A stretch of 64,000 nt of DNA from Hippopus hippopus (taxonomy: Eukaryota > Mollusca > Bivalvia > Cardiida > Cardiidae). The notes beneath the pieces are model-generated. The model was not told where the DNA came from. It did no database searches and saw nothing but the letters and a program-made list of their open reading frames with translations. The stretch lies in NCBI GenBank assembly GCA_946811185.2, contig OX328107.1:28107587-28171586 (forward strand). The letters run 5' to 3'. The position numbers and the translations under genes are program-made. The first letter of the stretch is position 1; each line of letters begins with the position of its first letter. Shown here in pieces: positions 10,130-21,289 of this stretch.

Positions 10130-10359
10130 TTGACCCTTCACCATAAAATCCTGAGTTTTAACGACTCTGAGCAAAAAAAAGCTTTGGAAAACACTGTTGG
10201 AAAAGGAGAAAATGCTGGTAACCAGCATTTTCTCCTTTTCCCACAATGTTTTCCACCCTATCACAGACAGAAATCATCATTTGAGCTACATTTATTTGTG
10301 GTCTGCAGATGCTATCAGTTTTTTCCAGTCCAAAATTTTGTCATTTGGTAAAGATTTAA
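10130..10359 (+). mobile_element. hpA MITE, full-length
   Basis: 230 bp; TTGACCCTTCACCATAAAATCC to TTTGGTAAAGATTTAA, with a perfect long central hairpin at about 10198-10252. Confidence 0.92.
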
Positions 10360-10384
10360 GAAAACTACCATTGTCATGACTCAA

Positions 10385-10470
10385 TTTTACAGCCCTGAGG
10401 AAGACGGCTTTCGAAAACATTTTTGGTAATGAAGAACTAACAGGTAAACAGCTTTTTTACCATGTACCAC
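10385..10470 (+). mobile_element. hpA fragment
   Basis: CAGCCCTGAGGAAGACGGCTT through AACATTTTTGGTAATGAAG; hairpin decayed. Confidence 0.45.
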
Positions 10471-10913
10471 TTTAACTGCTCTCTCAATGGCAATCCAATC
10501 AATCATTTTAGCCCACTCTTATTTCTTGTTTGTAATTAGTCTAAAAATTCTCTATAATCCGATAAACAAGTTAAGAAATTGTTGCTGTTATTATGGAACA
10601 ATGAACTTTGATTGTTCAGATGTTGGTTGAATTTATTTATGCAATATGATAAAAGATAAGCCTCTTTTTCAGTGGCTGTTAATTTTGGATGCCTATAAAT
10701 TGTGTATGAGGTAACTGGTTTAATTACAGCTATGGCCTTATTTTATCACCTTGCTTGTACAATAAGGTCCTTTTGGTCACTTCTGAGGGTTTTTATTGCA
10801 TATCTGTCCAGATTTCTTGACCTTGTTCTGTCTACATGATGATCTTTCTGCTGAGCCATGGTATTTCATTTACTACTGTTATTTACCTCCAATGGAGAGA
10901 CACTCAGTTTTTA

Positions 10914-12018
10914 GCTCCACTGGCTTAAGACCAGTGGGCTTATGTCATGGCCCTGTGTCCGTCATGTGTGCGTCCAGCATCCATCCTTGCGTCCATTCAT
11001 TAACTTTTATTTCACATTCTCTGAAACTACCCATCCAATTTTGATGAAACTTTACAGAAATGATCCTGCCATGGTCCTCTTCAGAATTCTGGAAAGAATT
11101 TGATTCCCTCAGAAACTCTAGTTACCATGGCAAGAAAACTGAAAAAATTTAAGTCTGTGAAAATCGTCTTCCTGAAATCAAAAGGCTCAGAGCTACCAAA
11201 TTTGGTATGTAGCTTTATCTAGTAGTCCTCCACCAAGATGGCCAAAGTTACAGCCCTGGGGTCAAATTTGACCTCGCCCAAAGGGGTCACAAGTTTATAT
11301 AGTGAAAACTTCAGAAATCTTCTCGTTACTAACCTTAAGACCAAGGGCTACAAAATTTTGCATGTACAGTTATCTTATGGACGTCTACCTAGATTATTCA
11401 GATAAGAGCCCTTGGGTCTTAAGTGGCCTTGCCCCACAAGTCACAAGCTTTCCGTTAGCTTATATAGTGAAAACTTTAAAAATCTCCTTGTTTCTGATCG
11501 TGAGCCTTAGATGCAATATTTTATGAGTGTTAATTATCAACTTGTAGGCCTCTTCCAAAATGGGCCCAACCGTATATGGGTTAGTGTTTATAGAGTGGAA
11601 ATTCTAAAAATCTTCTTGCTCCGAACCATAAAACCCAGGGCTACATTTTGTGATTCACTTTTGAATCTGTTTAAAATTTGGCCTTTGGATCAAAATTAGC
11701 CTTGTCTCAGGGGTTTCATGTTTTACAGGGCCTTTTTTTTTTATTTAACTTGGAAAATCTGCTTGTTTATAACCATACATTCCAGACCTGTATTATTTGG
11801 TATTGGGCTTTATCTTGTGGACCTCTACCAGGACTCAAGTAATTATAGTTCTGTGGTTAAAAATGGCTATGTCCTGGGGTCATAATTTTCTTGTGGGATT
11901 TTATAGAGAAAATTTCATGTCTTCTAGCTTGAAATCAATGGGCCAATTGTAATGTTTGGCGAGTAGGGTTTTTACTTATTAGCCAGTGGAGCAATACAGG
12001 GCCATCATGGCTCTCTTG
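10914..12018 (+). mobile_element. HelA Helentron-like element, full-length
   Basis: Starts TTTTAGCTCCACTGGCTTAA with its partner arm GACCAGTGGGCT, a GTCCGTCATGTGTGCGTCC stretch, the GATGAAACTTTACAGAAATG block, then several units of about 155-165 bp. Ends GGGCCATCATGGCTC plus TCTTGTT. It is immediately followed by a HelB element. Confidence 0.85.
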
Positions 12019-12025
12019 TTATTAG

Positions 12026-12943
12026 CTCACCTGAGCACAAAGTGCTCAAGGTGAGCTTTTGTGATTGTGCTGTGTCAGTCATCTGTAGTCTGTTGTCTGT
12101 CATGGGGATTGTCAATATTTACCTTGTTTGTATTTTAAAACTTTGTGTGCACTCCAGAGGACACATTTTCAGTCAGATACTCATGAAACTTGGTTAGAAT
12201 GTTTGTCTTGATAGAATCTTGGACAGGTTTGAAAGTTGGTCACATTAGGTCAGATAGAAGGTCACTGGGCTTAATCTTAGAAAAAAACTTGTGTGCTCTC
12301 TAGAGGCCATGTTTTTAGCCTGATACTATTGAAATTTTGTCAGAATCTTTTTCTCAAAGATGTCTTGGACACGTTCAAAATTGGGTCACATATGGGTCAA
12401 AAAGTAAGTCACTGGACAAAATCTTAGGAAAAAACCTTGTGTGAACTTTAGAGGCCAAATTTTCAGCCTAATACTCATGAAACTTGGCCAGAATGTTTGT
12501 CTTGATGATATCTCGGACAAATAATAGGGTTCTGTCAGGTCAAATAGTCTCTTGGCCAAATCTTAGAAAAACCTTGTGTGCACTCTAGAGGCCACATTTT
12601 CAGCCTGATGCTCAAGGAACCTAGTCAGAATGTTTGTCTTGATGATATCATAGTCATGTTTGAAAATGGGTCATGTTGGGTCAAAAAGTTGGTCACTGGG
12701 CCAAATCAGAGAAAAACATTGTATGCACCGTAGAGGCCATATTTTCAGTCTGATACTCATGAAACTTCGTCAGAATGTTTGTCTTGGTGATATCTTTGAT
12801 AGGTTCAAAATTGGGTTTTGATGGGTCAATAAGTAGGTCACTTACACTTGTGTGTTTTACATTATTTAAACCAGGATTTCTTCAGCTTTATCAAACATAG
12901 ATGGCTTTAATTAGGTGGGCACTTTAGGGTCAGTGGCCCTCTT
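12026..12943 (+). mobile_element. HelB Helentron-like element with five ~145-bp units
   Basis: The 5' hairpin AGCTCACCTGAGCACAAAGT pairs with GCTCAAGGTGAGCT. Units start near 12141, 12289, 12435, 12573 and 12717 (TTGTGTGCACTCTAGAGG...CTCATGAAACTTGG...GTTTGTCTTGATGATATC). The 3' end is AGGGTCAGTGGCCCTCTTGT. Confidence 0.88.
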
Positions 12944-13049
12944 GTCTTTGTTGTGCAAGTTTTTTCAGCACAACCCAACAGAAAACGCTAAAGGTGAACA
13001 AATATGGATAGTAATGTGTCTGTGGTCAGTCATTGAGCATTGTATGTGA

Positions 13050-14320
13050 ACAATTTCTTGAAACATCAATCAGACCATAACTTTGATTGCATCCAAACTT
13101 GATTGGAATGTGTCTTAGGTCAAAGTGTGTTAAAGTTGCACAGAGAGTTTTATTCTATATAGAACTGTGGATGCAACAAAAATGGGTATTCTGGAAATAG
13201 TAAAAAAAATCACTTATCTGAGATCAGTACTCCTTGAGTCTACAATTTTCACATAAGCTTCATCTATTGGTGTTCTTGCAAGATTGCTCAAATTATAACC
13301 TTGGGGTTAAAAAAGGCCCAGCCCAAGGTTATAAAACTTTGTTCAGCACAGGCTTATTTAATCAAAACTTGAAAAATTTTCTTGTACAAGACGTAAAGGT
13401 TTAGTGTATAAAATGTGGCAGTTAGCATCATTTGTGGACCTCTACCAAGATATGTGAAATTATAGCTCTGGGGTTAATAATAGTCAAACCTGCAGGACTC
13501 CAAATTGTCCATGATTTGAATGTTAAACTACAAAACTCTTCTTCTTCCAAACCATATTGGATAGAGCTGTAAAATGTGGTTTGTATCATCATCATGTGGA
13601 CCTCTACCAAGAGTGTTAAAGTACTAGCCCTTGTTTTAAAATTTGCCTAATTGTGCCACGGGTCAGAAACTTTACCCTGGCATATTAGATAGCAAAATAT
13701 TTTAAAACCATAGGGCTATAAGAGCATCTCAATCACGATCATGTGAATCATAGGCCTTGGATCAAAACTGGCCCTGCTGTTGCATGTGTGAGCTTTACAG
13801 TAAAATCCCAAAATCTCTTTCGGGTCCAGCTTGGCTTAACTGGTAAAGTGTAGGACTTAAAATCTGGTGGCCTTGGGTTTTAGCTTCACTGGAAGCATTG
13901 GGCTTTTCCTGGGAGAGCCCTGGCGTAGCGCAATTGAAACCAATGACATAAATAAAGACATGAGCTGTTGGCATAATATGACTGAAATAATGTTGAAGCA
14001 TTTCAAAGCACTGCTCAAGCAGTCAATGAAATAATGTTGAAGCATTTTTAACCACAGTTCAATCAGTCAATCAACCAAAAACTATTCTTGTCCCTCACCT
14101 TGTGGTATTGTGCTACAATATTTTGTATGCAACATCTTTTTGTAGACTTCCACCAAGAATGTTCACACTATATCCTTGGGGTTAAAATTGTCCCAACGGG
14201 GCAGTCAGAAGACTCATGTGGTTGAAATCATTAAAAATCTTCTTGTCTGAGAGACCAATCAAACCACTATGTCTACTAATTTTGGAATTTAGCATCATCT
14301 AGAAGACCTCTTCTAACATT
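13050..14320 (+). mobile_element. HelA-type internal units, diverged, both ends missing
   Basis: Repeated GTGGACCTCTACCAAGA, AAATTATAGCTCTGGGG and AAATCTTCTTGT-like words at roughly 150-170 bp spacing, interrupted by a SINE at 13826-14078. Neither terminal hairpin is visible. Confidence 0.65.
13826..14078 (+). mobile_element. tRNA-derived SINE type 2 inside HelA units
   Basis: Head CAGCTTGGCTTAACTGGTAAAG with TAGGACTTAAAATC, a GAAGCATTGGGCTTTTCCTGG middle, two tail modules GAAATAATGTTGAAGCATTT, then CAATCAGTCAATCAACC. Flanks CCCAAAATCTCTTT and CCAAAAACTATTCTT may be a worn target duplication. Confidence 0.75.
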
Positions 14321-14946
14321 CTTTCTATCAGTCTGTCTATCTGTTTGTCAGTCTACTTCTAAATCTAGATCCTGTGATGACTCAAAATCCATGAAGGTTA
14401 CCTTCTTCGCAATATAGAGATGCTGCACATTCATTCAAGTCTAGGCTAAAGTCAAGGCCAAAGTTGCTAAAACTAGAAAAAGTTAGAAAAAAATGGAATC
14501 TGCTCTTAGTCTGATAATCTATTAGTCAAGTTATTTACCTTAGCTTGATGGTAATTCATAATGCAGTCTATTTTATGACTGATACAAATTTCAGACACAC
14601 TGTTATTAGTAAAATTACTGAAAAGTAAGATCTGTGCAAACCACCACAGTTTGCAACAATTATACCTATGTAGTGAAAATTGCTCTAGTTTGAAAAAAAA
14701 AAAATGTCTTTCTTCTACAAATTTTCTATGTTCTCAGGTGAGCTATCAAGGGCCAATACAGTCCTCTTGTGTGGTAATGGACTGTTTGATACCTGTTACG
14801 ACTTCATCATCTTCATTGTGCCACTTTGGTTATATTTCAAGGTCCAACAGTCACCCCTATCATCAAACGTGACTTTTTCACACCTGCCTGTCAAGCAGTT
14901 ACCCAACTCTGGGCAATGAGCATGAAAAATCCAGTGTATTCTTATA
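14321..14946. other. No gene recognised
   Basis: AT-rich, with a CTATC/CTGTCTGT simple-sequence patch near 14325-14360; open frames here lack splice sites and family resemblance. Confidence 0.4.
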
Positions 14947-15193
14947 CATGAGCGATGCTCTGACAAAAGGGGGCTTAATGTATCTCCGTGATGCAGGATA
15001 CCATGATGGTGGATCCATAAAATCCATTTAGTCTAACAATCAACAGAATAATGAGTTACTTTGACATACAGGAAATTGAGCAATAGCGAAAAGTTTCGGT
15101 CCGGGTCAGCCTGCGTGGACTGCGCAGGCTGACCTGGGTTGATACTTTTCACAGATGCATTAAGCCCCCTTTTCACAGAGCATGGCTCACATG
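14947..15193. mobile_element. Long-inverted-repeat element LT1, copy 1
   Basis: Ends CATGAGCGATGCTCTGACAA followed by AAGGGGGCTTAATG on the left, and GATGCATTAAGCCCCCTTTT followed by CACAGAGCATGGCTC on the right, giving inverted ends of about 38 bp. The interior includes GGTCAGCCTGCGTGGACTGC, itself near-palindromic. Confidence 0.8.
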
Positions 15194-15196
15194 TAT

Positions 15197-15320
15197 TTGA
15201 GTCATGCTCTGTGAAAATGTGGTTTAATGCATCTGCATAAAGTACTGATAATATCAGTGTGCTCTGTGAGTCTACACAGGCTGACTGAGTTTAACTTTTT
15301 GCTATAGGTAAATTTTCTAC
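15197..15320. mobile_element. LT1 partial copy
   Basis: GAGTCATGCTCTGTGAAAAT then GTTTAATGCATCTGCAT and CACAGGCTGACTGAGTTT; the second end is missing. Confidence 0.6.
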
Positions 15321-15432
15321 TTGTCAGTGGACCATTCTACCTTGTGGTTCAGCCGGTTTTTAGACAAAATGGATCCATGTTGCATCATGCATGGAGACCG
15401 TGCATAAAATTCCCATTCTCCAGAGCATCTTA

Positions 15433-15566
15433 TTTACCAACCATCCTTGGACGTTCTTCTTTTCTGAAATTCTTAAAATCTGAAAGTAACGCAACTTCTG
15501 ATTGGCTAAACCATTTGAGATTTAGACAAAAACATTAATAAGAATGGTTAGTGAATACAGACCCTG
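15433..15566. mobile_element. Fold-back element FB1, partial
   Basis: TTACCAACCATCC...CTGAAAGTAACGCAACTTC, TGATTGGCTAAACC and a terminal GAATGGTTAGTGAATACAGA match the copy nested at 57111-57307. Confidence 0.6.
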
Positions 15567-16192
15567 GTCTTCAAAATATGAGATGCGACAGCGTTTTTCA
15601 TATTTACAGCCTTGAAGAAGGCTTTTGAAAACATTCTTTTGAAAGGAAAACAATGCTTGTAACCAGCATGAAAAGAACATGCGCATAATAGGCCACTGTG
15701 ATGTACCTGAATTATCTTAAAATGGGTATTAAATAACAAAAAATATTAAGACAACAGTTACTCTTTACTGTCTGGGACAGAGGTATAGGTAGGGGTAACA
15801 TCCCTTCCATATCATCAGTCACTGGTGAATATGGTAGATAAAACTTGACCTTTGGGTCAGATAAGATTATGTCCTTTGACCTGGAGAACTGGTTGTCCAG
15901 TTAATACATGTATTTACATTTGGGAATGTTCCATTACAAAAGTTGACACCATAAGTCACATAATTGATTTAGTTAAATCTGCAGTAACCCTCTAAGAGTA
16001 AAAGGAATATTTCTGAAGACCTTGGATTTAATTTTAGAACAGTTTGATAATTATGTATATAGATACAGTTTGGAATTCAGTAATATAATGCTTGCAGTGC
16101 AAGGTATGACTGGTACTTAACAAAATTTTAGACTTGTTCAAATTGAAAGCATTTGCAGACAAGAAATCAGATGTTTGTGAAATAATGGTATT
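15567..16192. other. No gene recognised
   Basis: AT-rich sequence; hpA words at 15600-15665 (GAAGAAGGCTTTTGAAAACATT) and 16120-16165 (AAAATTTTAGACTTGTTCAAATT) are isolated end fragments. Confidence 0.45.
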
Positions 16193-16502
16193 TTTAGCTC
16201 ATCTGAGCACAAAGTTTTTAAGGTGAGCTTTTGTGATCATGCTGTGTCTGTCATCCATGGTTTATTGTCTGTCATCAACTTTTACCTCTAAAGGCCACAT
16301 TTTTGGTCTGATACCCTTGAAACTTGGTCAGAATGTTTGTCTTGATAATATCTTGGACAAGTTTGAAAATGGGTCATGCGGGTCAAAAACTAGGTCACTA
16401 GGTCAAACCTTTGCAAAACCTTGAGTACACTCTTGAGCCACATTTTCAGTCCAATACTCATGAAAGTTGGTCAGAATGTTTGTCTTGATAATATCTGGAT
16501 AA
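16193..16502 (+). mobile_element. HelB Helentron-like element, 3' truncated
   Basis: Starts TTTTTAGCTCATCTGAGCAC; about one and a half units follow (GAAACTTGGTCAGAATGTTTG twice). AAAAACTAGGTCA lies at 16385-16397. The 3' hairpin is absent. Confidence 0.8.
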
Positions 16503-16629
16503 TTTCTTAGATTGGAAGTAATCAAGAAAAGGTGATTAAAGGTACTTTTCCTGTAAATTAACAAAGAAAATCATAAAAAATTGTCCTAGAAATAAACAAC
16601 AAGCACCCAATTGCACTTTAAAAAGTACT

Positions 16630-16838
16630 TAACCTTTGACCAAACAAGCCTGAGTTTTAACGACCCTAAAATATAAGACTTTTGAAAACATGAGAAAATG
16701 CTTTCAACCTGCAGTTTCTCCTTTTCTCACAGTGTTTCTTCTAAAAACAAATTTCAATTTTTTGGTCTCATTTACTTTGTCGTTTGTAAATGCTTTGAAC
16801 TTTGACTGGTCTAAAATTTTGCCATTTGGTAAAGACTG
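16630..16838 (+). mobile_element. hpA MITE
   Basis: TTAACCTTTGACCAAACAAGCC at the left; core shortened by about 20 bp; right end TTTGGTAAAGACTG. Confidence 0.82.
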
Positions 16839-16940
16839 TACAGTTTAGTTGAATATTTAAATGGGAGGAGTTGCCCAAGCACAACATAAATAAATCAAAT
16901 GGACATATTTTGTCTAATATAAGTACAAAACTCAAACATT

Positions 16941-17169
16941 ATCTCCTTAACCAAACAACAAAATTTTAGACTTATCCACATTCAAATGCATTTGTAGACA
17001 ACAAATTACATGTGAATAAAATGATGTGATTTGTCTTTGAAAGGGTGGACAACATTGTTGGAAAAGGAGAAAATGCTATATACCTGTATTTTCTCCTTTT
17101 CCAATAATTTTTTCAAAAGTCCTTTTTCTCGGGGATTATCAAAACTCAGGATTGTGTGTTAAAGGGTAA
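16941..17169 (-). mobile_element. hpA MITE, full-length
   Basis: TCCTTAACCAAACAACAAAAT at the left to GGATTGTGTGTTAAAGGGTAA; hairpin apex changed to ATGCTATATACCTGTAT. Confidence 0.88.
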
Positions 17170-17291
17170 ATTGTAATTTCAAGGCAGTTGTGGGCAGAAT
17201 ATTTCACACAATTTTAGACACAGAATAGCCATGCAAGATCAGACTTGGGCTTCTGCAAAGTTTATAGAAATTATGTTCATCCCTGTAAAGG

Positions 17292-17522
17292 TTTGCCAAG
17301 CCCGGGTAGCTCAATTGGTAGCCTGCAGGACTTGAGAACAGGGGGTCGTGGGTTTGATCCCTGGCTCGGCCAATTTCTTTACAAGGATTGATTATATAGT
17401 CACTGTGACAGGATTCATTTCTCTCTCACAGCTGACCATTGTTTTGATTTGACGATGGTTATGTGGGAAAAGCAGCCAGTGACCTGGAAAGAAAATTGTG
17501 CGGAGTACTGGTAAATGAGACT
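17292..17522 (+). mobile_element. tRNA-derived SINE, 3' truncated by hpA
   Basis: A box GGGTAGCTCAATTGGTAG, B box GGTTTGATCCC, body TCTCTCACAGCTGACCATTG and AAAGCAGCCAGTGACCTGG. It stops at AAATGAGACTCCAAAG where an hpA core begins. Confidence 0.82.
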
Positions 17523-17720
17523 CCAAAGGGCTTTTACAAACATTGAAAGAAAAGGAGAAAATGTTGGTTACCAGCATTTTCTCTCTTTTCCACAAAGTTT
17601 TTTACCTTTTCAAAGATATTTCTATCATTTTAGCTAGATCTATGTTGAGTTAGTAGCCTGGAAATGTTTTTAATTTGAATGAGTCAAATAAAATTCAGTC
17701 GTCTTGTAAAAAGGCTTAGC
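17523..17720 (+). mobile_element. hpA MITE lacking its left end
   Basis: Starts inside the GGCTTTTGAAAACATTG block, with hairpin GGAGAAAATGTTGGTTACCAGC, and runs to GTCTTGTAAAAAGGCTTAG. Confidence 0.75.
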
Positions 17721-17763
17721 GCAAAGCTTGTGAAGAATCTGTGTTGGTAGACTAAAATGACTT

Positions 17764-17993
17764 ACACCCTTTACCGCACAATCCTGAGTTATAACGACCC
17801 TGAAGAAGATGGCTTTTGAAAACATTGTGGGAAAAAGAGAAAAGTGCTGATTACCAGCATATCTCTTTTTTTCTCACAATGTTTCCTACCCTATCAAGGA
17901 CAAATTTCATCATGTGGGCCAACTGTAATTTGTTGTCTGCAAATGCTTTCAATTTCGACCAGTCTAAAAAATTTTTGTTTCGTATAGAGTTAA
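17764..17993 (+). mobile_element. hpA MITE, full-length
   Basis: ACCCTTTACCGCACAATCC to CGTATAGAGTTAA, 230 bp, all internal blocks present. Confidence 0.92.
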
Positions 17994-18290
17994 AACTTAT
18001 AAAACTATATAATTCCATGATGAATACATGGAGAGGAAAAAACGTGAGAGAGTGGGAGGCAAGGTAATATTTATGATATTTAGTAGAGCTGCTGTGGTTT
18101 GATTATTATGGCTGGGAAGAGGAATTCAGGGAAAATATAACGGCTAACTGTTGGACATACATCTTAAAAGGGCATATTTCTCTATATCTGTGGTGCTTTT
18201 CTACTCACCTGTGCACAACTCGCTTGTAAGAACTCCTTAGATGGCTAAGTTCCCTTCATCTATGGGTCAGCAGGTTCAAAGGTCTTCTTT

Positions 18291-18367
18291 CAAACACTGG
18301 TTTCAAGCTTTTTCTCCTTTTCCTACAACATTTTTCAAAATAATGTTGTTGTTTGGTAAAGAGTTAA
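18291..18367 (+). mobile_element. hpA fragment with internal deletion
   Basis: CTTTTTCTCCTTTTCCTACA joined to GTTGTTTGGTAAAGAGTTAA. Confidence 0.6.
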
Positions 18368-18426
18368 CCAACATGAAAGATCATTCTTCTTCAGGGAAAT
18401 CTGATGTTCCTGCAATCTTTTGCCAA

Positions 18427-18650
18427 GGGACCCTTTACCGCACAATCCTTAGTTTTAAAGACCCTACAAGAGAAGTCCTTTGAAAAAGTTATAGGAAAAG
18501 GAGAAAATGCTGGCATTTTCTCCTTATGGCACAATATTTTCAAACCTTTCACGGCAAAAAAAAAACTGTGTCATTTTTATTCACATTAAATTTGTTGTCG
18601 GCATTATGCTTTCAATTTGGAAGAGTCTAAGATTTTGTTGTTTGAGTTAA
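18427..18650 (+). mobile_element. hpA MITE
   Basis: GACCCTTTACCGCACAATCC; apex shortened (AAATGCTGGCATTTTCTCC, no GTTACCA loop); ends GTTTGAGTTAA. Confidence 0.88.
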
Positions 18651-18666
18651 AAAGTGATATTCTTGT

Positions 18667-18779
18667 AACCTTTTACCAAACGATCCTTGTTTGATGACCC
18701 TCAATAAGAAGGCTTTTGAGCTCATAGTGGGAAAAGGAGAAAAACAGTTTTTGGTAAAAGCCCTAATCTAAAAGTTAAA
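18667..18779 (+). mobile_element. hpA MITE, internally deleted
   Basis: CCTTTTACCAAACGATCC and CCTCAATAAGAAGGCTTTTGAG, then a short hairpin remnant; the end is blurred. Confidence 0.6.
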
Positions 18780-18807
18780 AGGCCAATTCACCTTTTGAGC
18801 ATAATTG

Positions 18808-19035
18808 TTAAGTCTTTACCAAACGAAAAATTTTAGACTTGACCAGATTGAAAGCATTTGCAGAATATAAATAAAATGATATTCAAATGATGGGACTTGT
18901 ATCAGAAAGGGTAGAAAACATCGTGGGAAAAGGAGAAAATGCTGGTTACCAGCATTTTCTCCTTTTCCCATAATGTTTTCAAATGCCATCTACCTTAAGG
19001 TCATTAAAACTAGGGATTGTGTGGTAAAGGGTTAA
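18808..19035 (-). mobile_element. hpA MITE, full-length
   Basis: 228 bp with TTAA at both ends, GTCTTTACCAAACGAAAAAT on the left, and an intact hairpin at about 18920-18976. Confidence 0.94.
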
Positions 19036-19219
19036 TTAAAAAAAACAATTATTGGAACCAACTTCCTAAAGTTTTACAGGGTATGATACACCTTTGGTTC
19101 AAACTGTTAGCTGTTTTTGAAGAAAAGCTTAAATTTTACCATATTTGGCACTATGAATTAACAAGACACTCTGCATTGATTCAGGGAAAAACGTGATCTT
19201 CAAAATGTGTGGGCTTGAT

Positions 19220-19428
19220 CTAACCCTTTACTAAAATATCATTTGTTTCATTGATCCCCCAAAGGACGAAGTCGTTTGAAAACATTTTAGCAAGATAGAA
19301 AATGCTGGTAAACAGCTGTTATCACCTTTTTCCACAATGTTTTTTACTCCATAACTGACCATTCCCATCATCTGCAAATGTTTTCATGATGAAGAAATCT
19401 GACATTTTGTTATGTGGTAGAGAGTTGA
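19220..19428 (+). mobile_element. hpA MITE, diverged
   Basis: CTAACCCTTTACTAAAATATC, core AGATAGAAAATGCTGGTAAACAGC, end ATGTGGTAGAGAGTTGA. Confidence 0.8.
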
Positions 19429-19666
19429 TTCATATTCAGTGGGTGGAATTTAATATCTTTTCTCATCTGATGTACCAAAGAAAATATTTTCTACTTTTAA
19501 CAACACATTTTGGCTGGAATATGAATTTTCTGTTAGAATTGATCTTGAAACATGTCATGGAATAAGTTAAATGAATAAGTAAGTTTGTTTACATGTTTGT
19601 TTGTAGTGTTTGAGTTACTAGCTCATGATAACAATTCTTGGCTCATGATTGGACAAATATACTTGA

Positions 19667-19905
19667 TTTATCCTTTACGGAACAATCCTTACTCTTAATG
19701 ACCCTCAGAGAAAGGAGACAATTACAAGTATTATGGGAAAAGGAGAAAATACCGGCAACCAGCATTTTCTTCTTTTCCCACAATATTTTCTACCCTGCCA
19801 AAGTCAAGTTCAATCATGTGAGTCACACTTAAATTTTCATCTGCAAATGCTTTCAATATGGAAGACTTTACAAGTCTGCATTTTTGTTGTTTGGTAAAGG
19901 CTTAA
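19667..19905 (+). mobile_element. hpA MITE, first of a head-to-tail pair
   Basis: TTTATCCTTTACGGAACAATCC to TTTGGTAAAGGCTTAA. Its terminal TTAA at 19902-19905 is also the first TTAA of the next copy. Confidence 0.92.
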
Positions 19906-20124
19906 CACTTTACCACACAATCCCAACTTTTAATGAGGAAGAAAGCTTATGAAAACATGGTGGGAAAAGAAGAAAATGCTGGTAACCAGCATTTTCTTCT
20001 TTTCCCACCGTGTTTTCTACCCTTTCATAGACAACTTGTTTCATTTGTGTCACCTTTTAACTGTGGTCTGCAAATGCTTTCAATATGGACAAGTCTAAAG
20101 TTTTTTCGTTTGGTAAAGAGTTAA
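19902..20124 (+). mobile_element. hpA MITE, second of a head-to-tail pair
   Basis: CACTTTACCACACAATCCC to TTTGGTAAAGAGTTAA. The hairpin reads AAGAAGAAAATG on one arm and CATTTTCTTCTT on the other, so the family GGAG has become GAAG with the matching change opposite. Confidence 0.94.
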
Positions 20125-20203
20125 ATGTTACTTCCTTGAATTATCTGGGCTGAGCTTCACAACAATAAAAACACTGAACACAAGCACCAGTTGTAAGTCT
20201 TTA

Positions 20204-20872
20204 AGACGCTCTCTCACTATTGCGTAATGGCTTGTGTATGTACGGCATATCGCGGTAAGAAAGGAACGCCGCGACAACACCGCAGTAACGTCAACTTACG
20301 TAGCGAATACTCTTTCGTACGTAGCACGATCTCCTTGTACGCGAAGGTGCGACATTTTTTTTTAAGTCTGCACTTGAAAATACGTGGCACGTACGTAGCA
20401 GCTCCAATACGTCATGCTTACGTCACATGTACGCCTTAAAAGCGAAAGCAACGCAGCAGTGACTCAGTGGGAACATAGCTCGAACACTTATTATGTCACC
20501 CGAACGTATTGGTTAACGTGATACGTTTGACTTTTTTTGAACGAATGACTGCAACAAAGTGAGCACAGCATTTTCCATCGGTGACTGTTGTATTTACGCA
20601 ATGGCAAGGCTGCACATAAGAAAGGAACGTCGTGCTAACGAAGCGGTTATGCCACGTCAACACGTCATACGCCACGCTTATGCCTCAGTACGCCGTACTT
20701 TACGTCCCTTGAACTCCATACAAACACAGATACGCCACAGGAACGCCACAGAAACATCGTACATATGCTGTGTCTTTAATTTTTTAACAAAATACGCCTC
20801 AGTTCTTGGCGATTGACCTACGTAAAGAAATTTTGTTGCATACGCCACTGATATGCAATAGTGAGAGAGTAG
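20204..20872. mobile_element. CpG-rich inverted-repeat element, non-autonomous
   Basis: CTCTCTCACTATTGC near 20210-20224 is matched by GCAATAGTGAGAGAG near 20855-20869. The roughly 650-bp interior is strikingly rich in ACG/CGT and CpG compared with its AT-rich surroundings (TACGTAGC, GAACGCC and TACGCCAC repeated). Open frames inside are short and unlike known proteins. No clear target duplication is seen. Confidence 0.7.
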
Positions 20873-20880
20873 CATTACTC

Positions 20881-20927
20881 AACAAAATATTAGACCTGTC
20901 CAAAGTGGAAGTATAGGAGACGACAAA
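20881..20927 (-). mobile_element. hpA left-half fragment
   Basis: ACAAAATATTAGACCTGTCC and AGACGACAAAG, directly before a fuller copy. Confidence 0.55.
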
Positions 20928-21150
20928 GTAACTCGTTACCAAACGACAAAATTTTAAACTGGTGCAAACTGAAAGCATTTTCAGACGACATTGATGGTTG
21001 AAATGATGGTGATTGTCTGTGAAAGTGGAGAAAACCTTGTGGTATAAGAAGAAAATGCTGGTTACCCACATATTCTCCTTTTACTGCAAGGTTTTCAGAA
21101 GGCTATTTTGTCAGGGTCGTGAAAACTTGGAACTGTGTGGTAAAGTGTTA
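20928..21150 (-). mobile_element. hpA MITE
   Basis: GTAACTCGTTACCAAACGAC to GTGTGGTAAAGTGTTA; apex damaged (GGTTACCCACATATTC). Confidence 0.88.
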
Positions 21151-21281
21151 GATGTGGCTGAAATAATGAAATTTGTCTTTAAAAGGAAGAAAGCATTGTG
21201 GGAAAAGGAGACCAACAATGTTTTCAAAAGTCCCCTCCATATTGGTCATTAAAACTCGGGGTAACATGTGGTTAAGGGTGA
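21150..21281 (-). mobile_element. hpA MITE, both internal parts shortened
   Basis: TAGATGTGGCTGAAATAATG, GGGAAAAGGAGACCAACAATG (most of the hairpin deleted) and GGTTAAGGGTGAA. Confidence 0.75.
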
Positions 21282-21289
21282 AACAGTTT

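Noticed and set aside
20227..20816. Open frames in the CpG-rich segment as genes
   Set aside because: They arise from high GC and few stops; both frames are arginine/histidine-rich junk without domains and lie between inverted ends of a mobile element.
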